From: Pseudomonadota bacterium
GTDB taxonomy: Bacteria; Myxococcota_A; Polyangia; Polyangiales; Polyangiaceae
DNA length: 64,000 nt
Direction: 5' to 3'
Assembly (NCBI GenBank): GCA_023431345.1
Contig: JAEYWK010000070.1
Location: 57,194-121,193 of the forward strand
A program made the position numbers and the translations under genes. This document shows positions 15,219-23,086 of the stretch, in pieces. The notes beneath the pieces are model-generated. The model had not been told where the DNA came from. It searched no databases and saw only the letters and a program-made list of their open reading frames with translations. Position 1 is the first letter of the stretch. Every line of letters begins with the position of its first letter.

Positions 15219-15847
15219 GGATGCCCCCCGGCGGCCGCGTCCGCCGCGTCTAGAAGCTTTCGCAGCTCTGCGCGCCGCTCGGCAGGCCATTGCTCGAAAA
15301 CCCGTGTGAGCGCCTTCGTGAGCCTCGCCACCACGGCGTCAAGGTCGGGCGCGCCGCCGGAGCTCGCCGCCGCCGGAGTGGCGGAATCCGCCACCGTCTT
15401 GCGCGCGTCGCCCACCATATCGTGGTGTACACCGCAGGCATCGGCCACCCTGCGGTTGCTCCACTTCGGGCAGGCTTCGATCACGAGCAGCACAGCGCGC
15501 CGCTTGTCCGCGTTCGTGCGGCGCAGCCCGTGCGCAGCATTTGCGCCTGCCGCGTGTAACAGCGCCTCTCGGCGGCCGCCCTCGCGAACGTCGGCGGCCA
15601 CCTCCGAGAGCCCCGCCAGCTCGGCGGCGGCGCAGCGGTGGAAGCCATCGGCGAGCCAGTGCGCGCCCTTGCTGTCCGAGAACACGACCACGGGCGGCAG
15701 CACGACGCCGGCCGCCAGCGCTTCCGCGTACTCCGCCACCACTTCCGCGCTCACGCCGGCCGCACGGCAGAGCAAGGCCGCGTCCCGCGTCAGCGAAGCG
15801 AGCGCGATAGTGGCCGGCTCGGCCGCCGCTATCTCGAGCGCGCTCAC
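15215..15847 (-). CDS. ParB/Spo0J-like N-terminal domain protein (element 2)
   Basis: 210 residues from a GTG at 15847 (GTGA overlap). ParB core with the DGxHRxxA signature in ADGFHRCAAAELAG, preceded by LPPVVVFSDSKGAHW and followed by GANAAHGLRRTNADKRRAV and the HTH-like RRVADACGVHHDMVGDARK. This is the accessory ParB-like family seen in phages and integrative elements. The C-terminal helix (EQWPAERRAELRKLL) is shared with the element 1 protein at 1705-2367. No Walker-type partner gene (ParA) is nearby. Confidence 0.8.
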   Translation of the reverse strand: MSALEIAAAEPATIALASLTRDAALLCRAAGVSAEVVAEYAEALAAGVVLPPVVVFSDSKGAHWLADGFHRCAAAELAGLSEVAADVREGGRREALLHAAGANAAHGLRRTNADKRRAVLLVIEACPKWSNRRVADACGVHHDMVGDARKTVADSATPAAASSGGAPDLDAVVARLTKALTRVFEQWPAERRAELRKLLDAADAAAGGHP

Positions 15848-16059
15848 GACGGCACCTCGCTTTCGAGCCCGATCGCCTCGTACAGTACGCCGAGCACGAC
15901 GGCTCGCACCATCCGGCGCAGCGTGCCCGGCTCGTATGCGTCCGCAGCACCGGCCAGCCCGTCCAGCTCGTTCGCGGCACGCCGGAGCTTCGCGGCGGTC
16001 TCCGATGCATCCACCGCAACGGCCGCACGGGGGAATCGCGCTCGCTCTAGCGGCGTCAT
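15844..16059 (-). CDS. Small hypothetical protein (71 aa)
   Basis: 71 residues from an ATG at 16059, four-base overlaps at both ends. Helical (AAKLRRAANELDGLAG, then RMVRAVVLGVLYEAIGLE). No family recognised. Present only in element 2, inserted between the conserved 80-aa gene and the ParB-like gene. Confidence 0.5.
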   Translation of the reverse strand: MTPLERARFPRAAVAVDASETAAKLRRAANELDGLAGAADAYEPGTLRRMVRAVVLGVLYEAIGLESEVPS

Positions 16060-16298
16060 GACAGCACCTCACTCGGCGGGATGGCCAGCAAGAGAGCCGT
16101 GAGCACGTCATCGCCGTCAACGTCCTCGGCGCCCGCTTGATCGTAGAACAGCTGGGCCAGCTCGGGCTCAGCGCCTTCCGGCGCGCCAAGGTACACGCAC
16201 GCGAGCACGTTCAGGTAGAGCGAACCTTCGTGGGCGACGTCGAAGCGCAGTGCGTACTCAACGCAGCCGCGTAGCCGCTCGGCAGTGATCCGGCTCAC
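16056..16298 (-). CDS. Small helical protein conserved between both elements (80 aa)
   Basis: 80 residues from a GTG at 16298 (GTGA overlap), beginning MSRITAERL like the element 1 homologue MSRIENLDL. Shared core GSLYLNVLACVYLGAP and an acidic C-terminal region. Function unknown. Its conserved place upstream of the ParB-like gene suggests it works with it. Confidence 0.7.
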   Translation of the reverse strand: MSRITAERLRGCVEYALRFDVAHEGSLYLNVLACVYLGAPEGAEPELAQLFYDQAGAEDVDGDDVLTALLLAIPPSEVLS

Positions 16299-16522
16299 GG
16301 CGACACCTCCGCCCATGCCTCAGCGAGGTAGCGCTCCGCGCGCTCGATATCGGGCAAGTCGGCTTTGGCTTCGTAGAGCCCCACCAGGCAATCGAGCGCG
16401 AGCACGACGACCGGGCTCGTGCACTCGCCTCGAAGCACTGCCGTCACCGCGTCGTGGACGATGCGATGGATCTCGGGGGTCCGGTCCGAGTAGACCGCGC
16501 GGATCCGTTCGTAGGCGTTCAC
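16295..16522 (-). CDS. Small hypothetical protein (75 aa)
   Basis: 75 residues from an ATG at 16522 (ATGA overlap upstream, GTGA overlap downstream). Mostly helical with hydrophobic heptads (SPVVVLALDCLVGLYEAKAD). No family recognised and not found in element 1. Confidence 0.55.
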   Translation of the reverse strand: MNAYERIRAVYSDRTPEIHRIVHDAVTAVLRGECTSPVVVLALDCLVGLYEAKADLPDIERAERYLAEAWAEVSP

Positions 16523-16734
16523 TGCGCACCGCCCTTCTGCGCAGAGTGAGCGAGCGCCGCCTCGAGCTCAGTCAGGCCCGCTTGCGCCAGCTCGGCGTGC
16601 GTCCGCGCCTTGGAATCGAAGTCCAGCGAGAGCGCGACGAGCCGGCGAATCAGCGTGATTCGCTCCGTGATGCCTTCGAGCGTGATCGGGCCTTGTGCGC
16701 GCGTGCGCGCGCTTCTATCGTTCCCCTTGTTCAT
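16519..16734 (-). CDS. Conserved 71-aa helical protein, nearly identical to 2609-2830
   Basis: 71 residues from an ATG at 16734, with AAAGGGTGAG upstream as ribosome site; a GTG at 16743 is an alternative. After a basic N-terminus the sequence from GPITLEG to SAQKGGA is almost the same as in element 1. One stretch of more than 50 bases (about 16642-16694) matches element 1 exactly. The surrounding genes are far more diverged, so this block was either recently exchanged or is under strong constraint. Confidence 0.75.
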   Translation of the reverse strand: MNKGNDRSARTRAQGPITLEGITERITLIRRLVALSLDFDSKARTHAELAQAGLTELEAALAHSAQKGGAQ

Positions 16735-16801
16735 GAAACTCACCCTTTCGTGGACCTGGGGTCCGGCTGCTAGTAACAGCGCGGGCCCCGCTTGTTGTCG
16801 T

Positions 16802-16978
16802 TCAGCGTTTCGGTTTAGCTCGCGGCTTCAAAAGACCGAGCTGCTCCGCGTACGCTCGCACCGCCCGCCGAATCACGTCCGACTTGCTTAGCCGCTCGTA
16901 CTCCACGAGCACTGTCAGCACCTCGAGATCATCGGGCTCGAAGCGAGCGCACACCATCGCAGGGTCTTTCGTCGCCAC
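16802..16978 (-). CDS. Ribbon-helix-helix DNA-binding protein (element 2)
   Basis: 58 residues from a GTG at 16978; an internal ATG at codon 8 is an alternative. VCARFEPDDLEVLTVLVEYE followed by LSKSDVIRRAVRAYAEQLG is a clear RHH fold (strand, helix, helix with the SDVIRRAVR signature), with a basic tail. Same place as the element 1 RHH gene. Likely repressor of the leftward operon from 16734. Confidence 0.7.
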   Translation of the reverse strand: MATKDPAMVCARFEPDDLEVLTVLVEYERLSKSDVIRRAVRAYAEQLGLLKPRAKPKR

Positions 16979-17010
16979 GTCTAAACATGTAATACAGCAT
17001 TAGACACCGG

Positions 17011-17403
17011 TCAAGCCCCGTCGCGCTCGACGTCCCGCCGCCAGCGGGAGCGCCCCGGAGCCCTTACGGCCGCCGGCAAGCCCTGGCGCTGACGAGCTGC
17101 AACGATCTGCCGCTCACCCCAACGGTGCGCGGGCAGCGTTGACACCGTAACGGCGCGACGCTCGAACAGCAAACTCGGCGTCCCAGCGCGGGCCCCGAGT
17201 AGCTCAATCTCGATGCATGGATCGGCGTCCCGAGAGAGCAGGCGACCGACCCAATGATCGCCGTTTGCATTGACCCGCACGACGCATTCCGCGCCCGTGG
17301 CCGGCTTGGCGTCAGTGAGCACGCGCACCCACGCCCCGGGTTTGCGCGACGGTGCGCGGTCGAGGTTCTCCTCTTCGATGACTTCGGCGAGCTGCGACAG
17401 CAT
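17011..17403 (-). CDS. Hypothetical protein (130 aa)
   Basis: 130 residues from an ATG at 17403, directly abutting the upstream TAA. Beta-rich middle (ECVVRVNANGDHWVGRLLSR, then IEIELLGARAGTPSLLFE) suggests an SH3-like or OB-like barrel, followed by a basic C-terminus. No family recognised. Confidence 0.5.
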   Translation of the reverse strand: MLSQLAEVIEEENLDRAPSRKPGAWVRVLTDAKPATGAECVVRVNANGDHWVGRLLSRDADPCIEIELLGARAGTPSLLFERRAVTVSTLPAHRWGERQIVAARQRQGLPAAVRAPGRSRWRRDVERDGA

Positions 17404-17676
17404 TTAGCGTCCCTCCGCTTCCCCGCGCCCGTCGCAGATCCACGAAATGCGCGATCGCCGCTCGGGGCTGCTCAGCGCGTCGACCGCTTGGCGCACGCTC
17501 GCGAAGTGCGCTCTCGATCGACCGCGGTGCAGCGTGCACGTTTCGGCGCCGCCGACTCGGGCCCGCACCACCTCGACACGGCGCTTCGGAGCTGCGCGGC
17601 ACCACAGCGCGAGCGCGGGGTGAAGGCGCGGCCGCTCGCGGAAGTCAGCGTCTCTTACATCAAGGTCAAATGGCAT
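17404..17676 (-). CDS. Hypothetical protein (90 aa)
   Basis: 90 residues from an ATG at 17676 with a strong purine-rich leader (GGGAAGGGACGGAC). Begins MPFDLDVRDADFRERPRLHP, continues basic with two well-spaced cysteines. No family recognised. It is followed without gap by the 17011 gene and preceded by about 170 bases with no clear gene. Confidence 0.5.
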   Translation of the reverse strand: MPFDLDVRDADFRERPRLHPALALWCRAAPKRRVEVVRARVGGAETCTLHRGRSRAHFASVRQAVDALSSPERRSRISWICDGRGEAEGR

Positions 17677-17850
17677 TGTCCGTCCCTTCCCCCGCAGGGG
17701 CGGCGTGCGCGTCGAGGAAACACCGTGACGCGCACGCCGGGCTCTTTCGCTTCGCCGCACGCCGGGGAAATGAGAACCCAACGCGCGGCGTGCACTCAGC
17801 CCTTCGAGTGCCCCGCGGCAGGGCCCAACCCGCCGCGAGCGAGAAGTCTG

Positions 17851-18624
17851 TCAGGCCGCGTCCAGCGGCGGCCTGTCGAAGGCGAGCGCTTGGCGCTTGG
17901 CGCGCAGCAACTGCAAGCGTGCAGCACGGTCAGCGTCGCGAGTCGTCGAATACAGCGCTTCGAACGCCGCGCGCTGCTTCTCAGAGGGCGACGGGTACGA
18001 GCGCGCGGTGTAGTTTTCGAGCACCCGTTCCAGATCGCGGAAGGCTTGCTCGGTGGCCATGATCGCGCCCTCGCCGCCGAGCAGTGCGGCGCGGAGCACG
18101 GCAGCACTGCACTCGCCGACGCACTTGGGGCCGCCGGCATAACCCGCGATCACGTCGCCAGCAGCCCAGGCCGAGATCAGATCGTCGCGGCCGGCGTCCA
18201 CGAAGATCGCCGCCATCGCGAGAGACACCGTCACGCCTTCGAGGGGGGTATTCAACTCCCCGCGAGCGCGTTCGTCTTCCGCGCGGAGCACGTCGATCAA
18301 AGCGCGGACCTCCACGCGGGTGCCCACGGTTCGCACCGCCTCGAGCGCGGTGCGGAGCGCGGAGCCCTCGCCGTAAAGACGTTGCGCGGCTTCGACGCCG
18401 AGCTCGCTCAGGAACCCTTCCTCCGAGGCCTTCAGCGCCTCGAGCGCCTTCGTTTTGCGCACGTGGGCGGCGGTCAGCTGCGCCTGCGCCGCTTCGCGTT
18501 CGCGGTCGTGCTCGGCGTCGATCGCGGCGCGACTCGCCTCGAGCGCAGCACGACGCTCCGCGTGCGAGCGCGGCAATGCGTCCGGCTTGCCGCCGAGCAG
18601 CTTGGCCAGCATCGACGCGATCAC
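17851..18624 (-). CDS. Hypothetical protein (257 aa), element 2 variable module
   Basis: 257 residues from an ATG at 18624 (ATGA overlap). Residues about 15-90 form a charged helix/coiled coil (AALEASRAAIDAEHDREREA). A more globular middle contains LAMAAIFVDAGRDDLISAWA and GGPKCVGECSAA. Helical end ENYTARSYPSPSEKQRAAFE. No known family. It occupies the position of the S49 protease/scaffold genes of element 1, so it may be the functional substitute. Confidence 0.6.
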   Translation of the reverse strand: MIASMLAKLLGGKPDALPRSHAERRAALEASRAAIDAEHDREREAAQAQLTAAHVRKTKALEALKASEEGFLSELGVEAAQRLYGEGSALRTALEAVRTVGTRVEVRALIDVLRAEDERARGELNTPLEGVTVSLAMAAIFVDAGRDDLISAWAAGDVIAGYAGGPKCVGECSAAVLRAALLGGEGAIMATEQAFRDLERVLENYTARSYPSPSEKQRAAFEALYSTTRDADRAARLQLLRAKRQALAFDRPPLDAA

Positions 18625-19094
18625 GATTGCACCTCCGTCGAGACGGCCGAGTAGGTCACCTGTCCAGGGGTCGCGGTGATCGAGCAGCCCGGCCGGGCGC
18701 GCGTGCTCGCGACGTGATCGGCTCCGATCTTCTGAGCGAGGGCTTGAGAACCGGGCGACATGATCGCGCTCCCGCGGAGTTCGTCGAGGTCGTCACGAGG
18801 CGGTGGATCTGCTGGATGGCGCTCCGGAGCTTTGGCGGTCTTGGCGGTCTTGGCGGTCTTGGCCAGGCCTTGAGCCGCGCTCAGCGCTTTGAGCCAAGCC
18901 CGGCGCTCCGCGGCGCGAGCCTTTGGATCCTTAATCAGCGCGATCTGGGCCGCGCTCTGCTCAAACGCCGCGCGCACGCGCGGGCTCAACTTTTTGGCGG
19001 TCGGCGCCGCGCTAGCGGTGGGTGCGGCCGCGCTCGCCGCGGGAAGGCGGCCGTGGCGGAATAGGTGCATGAGGTCGGGGTCTACGGGGGGCAT
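18621..19094 (-). CDS. Hypothetical protein (157 aa), element 2 variable module
   Basis: 157 residues from an ATG at 19094, eleven bases after the HTH stop, with GAAAGACG as leader. Contains a short tandem repeat AKTAKTAKTAK (near residue 90) from a nine-base DNA repeat, and a basic helix (LSPRVRAAFEQSAAQIALIK). C-terminal part STRARPGCSITATPGQVTYS is beta-like. No family recognised. Confidence 0.55.
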   Translation of the reverse strand: MPPVDPDLMHLFRHGRLPAASAAAPTASAAPTAKKLSPRVRAAFEQSAAQIALIKDPKARAAERRAWLKALSAAQGLAKTAKTAKTAKAPERHPADPPPRDDLDELRGSAIMSPGSQALAQKIGADHVASTRARPGCSITATPGQVTYSAVSTEVQS

Positions 19095-19105
19095 CAGTTC
19101 GTCTT

Positions 19106-19318
19106 TCAGCCGCGCGGGGCGGCGGTAGCAGCGAGCCCGAGCGAGGCCAGCGCAGCGTCTATCCGCGCGGCGCAAGTCGGGCGAACCTTCATGCCTGCGA
19201 GGCGCTTGGTGCACGTCCGCTCGTCGACTTGGGCGACCACCGCGACCGCGCGCAAATCCTTGCGCGTGAGCGCCGGGCGCGTCGAAAGCAGCGGGTTTTG
19301 CGCGGGTTCGGGGTGCAT
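19106..19318 (-). CDS. Small HTH regulator (element 2)
   Basis: 70 residues from an ATG at 19318. LRAVAVVAQVDERTCTKRLA is an HTH aligned with the element 1 protein at 6962-7183, followed by KVRPTCAARIDAALASLG. Same location: between the origin-side genes and the variable module. Probably controls that module. Confidence 0.65.
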   Translation of the reverse strand: MHPEPAQNPLLSTRPALTRKDLRAVAVVAQVDERTCTKRLAGMKVRPTCAARIDAALASLGLAATAAPRG

Positions 19319-19365
19319 CGGGGGTTTCCGACAAGATCGTCTCGAACCCCGCCGAAGATGGAAAG

Positions 19366-19390
19366 GAAAAAGATGCGTGCGCTCATCTTT
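19366..19390 (-). terminator. Weak hairpin after the tandem-HTH gene
   Basis: On the minus strand AAAGATG and CATCTTT (19390-19384 and 19375-19369) pair around an eight-base loop and run into T residues. Could be a weak intrinsic terminator for the gene ending at 19421, or an operator for the HTH gene starting at 19318. Confidence 0.35.
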
Positions 19391-19420
19391 CTTCGACGCA
19401 TCACCCAGAAGGGTTAGCGC

Positions 19421-20026
19421 CTAGCGACGCGGCGCAGGCCGCGACCATATGTCGGGCGACACGCCGAGCGAGCGGGCGTGATCGATCTCGGCCGGCGTCG
19501 GAGCTCGCAGCCCCATGAACAACGCGACCGCGGACGCTTCGGTTTCGTTCGCAGGCGGCGGAAACTGCCACCAGTCGGCGGGCAGATCGATAACGCGCGC
19601 CAGCGCCTCCTGCTGCGCGCGGGTCGGGGTCGCCGAGCCCGAAGCCCAATCGTCCACCTCGGGCTCGGTCACGCCGCAGGCGGCCGCTACCGCCGCCGGG
19701 GTGGTGCTCCACAGCCGTGGGGGGCTCGACTCCCACACCGGGGAGGCGCAGAGCACAAGCGCCGCCTGGCCCTGGCTGCGCCACACCCGCGCGCCTTCGG
19801 GCTCGGCCCCGGGTGCTTGCCCCCACCAACCCACGGGAAAGCCGAACGCCAGCGCGGCCACCTCCCGGTGCTCCGTGCGCGGCGCGATCCCGTGCCGCAG
19901 GATCCTACTGGCGGCCTGCTTCGAGATTTTGAGCTCGCGACCGAGCCGGGCGGCGCCGATCCCGCGGGCGAGTAGCGCAGCTTGGGCGCGGTTATTAACA
20001 GTCGGTTCAGCGGCTGGAGGTTTCAT
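19421..20026 (-). CDS. Regulator with two HTH motifs (element 2)
   Basis: 201 residues from an ATG at 20026; GGAGG lies only one or two bases before it, so an in-frame start at 20086 is possible. First HTH about 20-45 (ARLGRELKISKQAASRILRH), second about 105-130 (AVAAACGVTEPEVDDWASGS), each followed by an aromatic motif (GFPVGWWG and LPADWWQFP). The tandem arrangement looks like an internal duplication of a Cro/C1-type unit. Possibly the element's master repressor. No element 1 counterpart in the window. Confidence 0.65.
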   Translation of the reverse strand: MKPPAAEPTVNNRAQAALLARGIGAARLGRELKISKQAASRILRHGIAPRTEHREVAALAFGFPVGWWGQAPGAEPEGARVWRSQGQAALVLCASPVWESSPPRLWSTTPAAVAAACGVTEPEVDDWASGSATPTRAQQEALARVIDLPADWWQFPPPANETEASAVALFMGLRAPTPAEIDHARSLGVSPDIWSRPAPRR

Positions 20027-20578
20027 TCCTCCACGGTGGGGGAAGCGATTGGGAACTGCAACCCGCGGACTCCCGCGGGTGGTCACCTAGGGTCAACTGG
20101 CACCGCGATCCAAAACTAGGAGCTACGTTCAGGCTGCCCCGCGGCCCTCGCGAACCCCGTACACTGTTAGGCGGGGGTACTTACACGCGGACGTCCGCGG
20201 TTGGAGCGACGTTACGCGACGGCGAGCGCGCGGGGCACGTACGCGCGAGGAGAGGCAATCGTCCCTCACCATCGGGCCTTGGCTCCCTTGCCTGTCCTGT
20301 CCCTCTCTCCCCTACGGGGAGAGGGAGGGCGCAGAGGCAAAAGCAACGAAGCGGCTTAAAACATGCTGCGAAACCCGACCTGTCGTTTTCGGTCCGCTTT
20401 CGGTCAGGTCGGGTTTCGCAGCGGAAAATATGCTCGAAAAGCCGACCTGGCCGACGTCGAAAAACGGTCGCTTTTCGCCGATCGCGAATTCAGCAGAAAA
20501 CACGCTCGAAAAGCCGACCTGACCTTTTCGCGAGTCGACGGCGGGCGCGCGCGCCCGGACGCACTACCACTGCAATTG
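20027..20578. repeat. Iteron-like array, candidate origin of element 2
   Basis: 552 bases without a gene between the HTH regulator and the RepA-like ATPase 3' end. Four copies of an 18-base unit: GCTGCGAAACCCGACCTG (20365-20382), its perfect inverse (20405-20422), and two identical direct copies GCTCGAAAAGCCGACCTG at 20432-20449 and 20504-20521. Local sequence is A/T-richer than its surroundings. A GC hairpin (CTCTCCCC-TAC-GGGGAGAG, 20305-20323) lies on the left side. The pattern fits plasmid-like iterons. Confidence 0.65.
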
Positions 20579-22702
20579 TCACGGCAACCGATAGCCGCCG
20601 CCCACGCGCAGCAGCACGCCCGCGCTGACTCGATTGTCCAGCGCCGCGCGCAGCGCATCGGTCCCGGCCCGGACCCACTTGGCAATCGCGGTGCGCGACA
20701 GTACCGGACCGTGGTTGCGGAGCGCCTCCTCGATCTCGCTCCACAACGCATCGCCCTTAGCCCGAGCAGCAGCCGTCTCGGGGTCGATCAACGTCTGTCC
20801 GGCAGCATCGATCTCGAGGGCGAATGGCTCCTCCGACCCGTCCCGGTTTTTCGCGATCGCGACGTGCAAGGTGGTCCCCTTGCGGGCCACTCGCAGCGAG
20901 AGCGTGGCCCCGTAGTCGATCCCGCCGCTGCCCTTGCTCGCGCCGGAGCCCCGCGCGGTCTCAGACGTCATCACGACGATCGACGGCGAACGCTTTTGGC
21001 ACCGCTGGATCGCATCGATCGCGGCTGTGATGCGCTCCCGCTCCCCCTTCCCCTCGCCCGCTTGCGTCTCGAGCTTCTGGATTGAATCGATTACGAACAG
21101 GACCGGCTTCCCGCATGGATCCGCGGCAACCTCCCGAGCCACCTCCTCGAACGGCTCGCCCGGGGCGAGCACGAGCAGGTCCGCCCCGAGCGCCTCGAGC
21201 GCATCCGCGCCCCCAAGCGCGTCGCGCGGCGATGCCCCGCGCCGTTGTCGGCGGCGAGCCGTGATCTTGTCCGAGGGCTCGTCGTACGCGAGCCACACGA
21301 CCAGCCAGCCTTGCGCAGCCGCGGTCTCGGCAAGGTGCAGGGCTAGCGTTGTCTTGCCCTGTCCGGGCAGGCCGAGGATCACGACGCGCGATCCCATCGG
21401 GAGCCCGCCCACGCGGAACTGACGCGCGAGGCTCGGGATCCCGACGTCGAGCGCCGCCCCGATGCTGACGGTTCTCTCCGCGCGCCGAGCTCGCTCTCGG
21501 ATCGATCCGACGACGACGGGCGACGTCGCGAGGCTCGGCAAGTAGACCGGCTCCCCAACCCACAACGGATAGGACGCCGGCCGCCAGCGCGGGTGCTCCG
21601 CGCGCTCGCCAATGAGTCGCCGCGCGTAGTCCCCCACCTCCGAGTCCGACCAGCTATCACTCGCCCAGAGCACGATCACGACGGACCGGCCCGGCTCCGC
21701 GCAAACCACGATCTCTTGATCGCGCATGTCGCTCGGGAGGGTCCGGCGATAGCTCTCGGCGTAGGCGGCGCGCCCCCCGCCATTCAGGTTCGGCGGGGCC
21801 GTGTGCTCCGCGTCCACGAGCGCGAACCAGTGGCGCCCCGCGTCGTCGGCGACCCATTCACTCCGGCACTGTACCCTCCCGGTGAGCGGGAGCAGCTCCT
21901 CCACGACGTCGGCAAAGCGCGCAAACCGATGCCGGCGCCGCGCCGCCTCCCAGCACAAGGCCGTAGCGTCCAGGGTCGGCGCCGAGCGCGAGATCAACGC
22001 GCCCGAGCACGCTTGCGCGAAATGCTGCAAGTCGCGGATCGACGAATCGCTATAGCCACGCGGCGTTGTGACAACGCAGACGGAGCAGGCGGCTTCCTCG
22101 CCGTCGTCCTCGGGGTCCTGTAGGTGCTGGAGGTAGGCTTGCTTGATTTCCTTCAGCAGCTCGATCTCCGCGACTTGGGCGCGCGCCCGCTCCGCTTTCT
22201 CGCGCTCCTCGGCGCGACGACGAGGACGCTGCGCGACCTTTGCGCGGAGCTCGCGCCGTGCCTTGCGCGCGGGGTAGCCGGGCGCTCGCACCCATTCGCG
22301 GGCGTCGGCAACGCGACGCTCGTAGTCGGCTCTCGCCTCGCCCGAGGCGTGCGCGACGTGGCGGCCGACGGTCCCGAGCAGCCGCTCTGCGTCCGCGTCC
22401 GCGTCCGCGTGCTCGTCCCCGCGCAGCGCGTCCAACTCCAGCGCGAGCCGCTCTAGCTCGGTGGCCTCGGCCTCGCTTACACGGCTCTCGCGTAGGGCGA
22501 CGTCGATCAGATCGATCGCGCTGCGCAGTCCGCCCCGAAAGAAGCCCCCAAAGCACGCGCGCATGCTCGCGCGCACCGCCTCGAGCCGCTCCGTGTCGGC
22601 GTCTCGTGGCGCCTCGGAGTCACCCGGCGCGCGCTCGACTAGGGCGCCGCCCGCGGCGCTTTTTTTCTTGTTTTTCGGCTGATTTTGCTCTAAAGGGGGC
22701 AT
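20579..22702 (-). CDS. RepA/DnaB-like RecA-fold ATPase with C-terminal winged helix (element 2)
   Basis: 707 residues from an ATG at 22702 (leader GAAAGTAACT). Helical N-terminus, coiled-coil-like region about 150-210, a central domain with SYRRTLPSDMRDQEIVVCAE that aligns with NYARTLP...SIVVC of element 1, then the RecA core: Walker A GLPGQGKTT near 443-451, LVVWLAYDEP, Walker B PVLFVIDSIQ near 537. C-terminal winged helix ends GGGYRLP. Fits AAA_25/RepA-type hexameric helicases. Probably the replication initiator-helicase acting on the adjacent iterons. No primase motif recognised. Confidence 0.75.
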   Translation of the reverse strand: MPPLEQNQPKNKKKSAAGGALVERAPGDSEAPRDADTERLEAVRASMRACFGGFFRGGLRSAIDLIDVALRESRVSEAEATELERLALELDALRGDEHADADADAERLLGTVGRHVAHASGEARADYERRVADAREWVRAPGYPARKARRELRAKVAQRPRRRAEEREKAERARAQVAEIELLKEIKQAYLQHLQDPEDDGEEAACSVCVVTTPRGYSDSSIRDLQHFAQACSGALISRSAPTLDATALCWEAARRRHRFARFADVVEELLPLTGRVQCRSEWVADDAGRHWFALVDAEHTAPPNLNGGGRAAYAESYRRTLPSDMRDQEIVVCAEPGRSVVIVLWASDSWSDSEVGDYARRLIGERAEHPRWRPASYPLWVGEPVYLPSLATSPVVVGSIRERARRAERTVSIGAALDVGIPSLARQFRVGGLPMGSRVVILGLPGQGKTTLALHLAETAAAQGWLVVWLAYDEPSDKITARRRQRRGASPRDALGGADALEALGADLLVLAPGEPFEEVAREVAADPCGKPVLFVIDSIQKLETQAGEGKGERERITAAIDAIQRCQKRSPSIVVMTSETARGSGASKGSGGIDYGATLSLRVARKGTTLHVAIAKNRDGSEEPFALEIDAAGQTLIDPETAAARAKGDALWSEIEEALRNHGPVLSRTAIAKWVRAGTDALRAALDNRVSAGVLLRVGGGYRLP

Positions 22703-22783
22703 AGTTACTTTCGTTCATTTTTCGCGGTTGTGAGCAGTTGGCTCGGTTCGTCCCCGGGCCAATTGCGTTTTGTGGGTGGGCGA

Positions 22784-23086
22784 TTAGAGGGCTCGGGCGT
22801 GGTCAGGAATGTGGGACGCATGCGCGCGTTGTTCGCGTCTGGCGGCGAGGCGTTCGCGCGTGGAGGCGGCCCAAGCGCGTTGCTCGGCGGGGTCGCGGCG
22901 GATCGCTGCGCGGTGCTGCGCGTAGCGCACCGCAAATTCGCTGAAGTGCTGCAGCTCGTCTTCGGTCAGGCCAATGTCCCTGTAGTGGGACACTCGCTCG
23001 AGAAACTTGGTGAGCCCTTCTTTGAGGTAGAGCCGCACGCAAAGCGGGATCGGAAGGCGCACGACGTTCGACGCGGCCGCCGTCAT
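22784..23086 (-). CDS. Small hypothetical protein (100 aa) of the replication operon
   Basis: 100 residues from an ATG at 23086 (ATGA overlap). N-terminal VVRLPIPLCVRLYLKEGLTK could be a short beta-helix unit. The middle is helical and acidic, the end basic and His-rich. No family recognised. Lies 81 bases before the ATPase start. Confidence 0.5.
   Translation of the reverse strand: MTAAASNVVRLPIPLCVRLYLKEGLTKFLERVSHYRDIGLTEDELQHFSEFAVRYAQHRAAIRRDPAEQRAWAASTRERLAARREQRAHASHIPDHARAL

Noticed and set aside
15215..16316. parABS partition locus in the elements
   Set aside because: ParB-like proteins are present but no ParA-type ATPase or parS-like repeats were seen beside them.
20365..20521. 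CRISPR array
   Set aside because: Only four imperfect copies in mixed orientation with irregular spacing and no cas genes.
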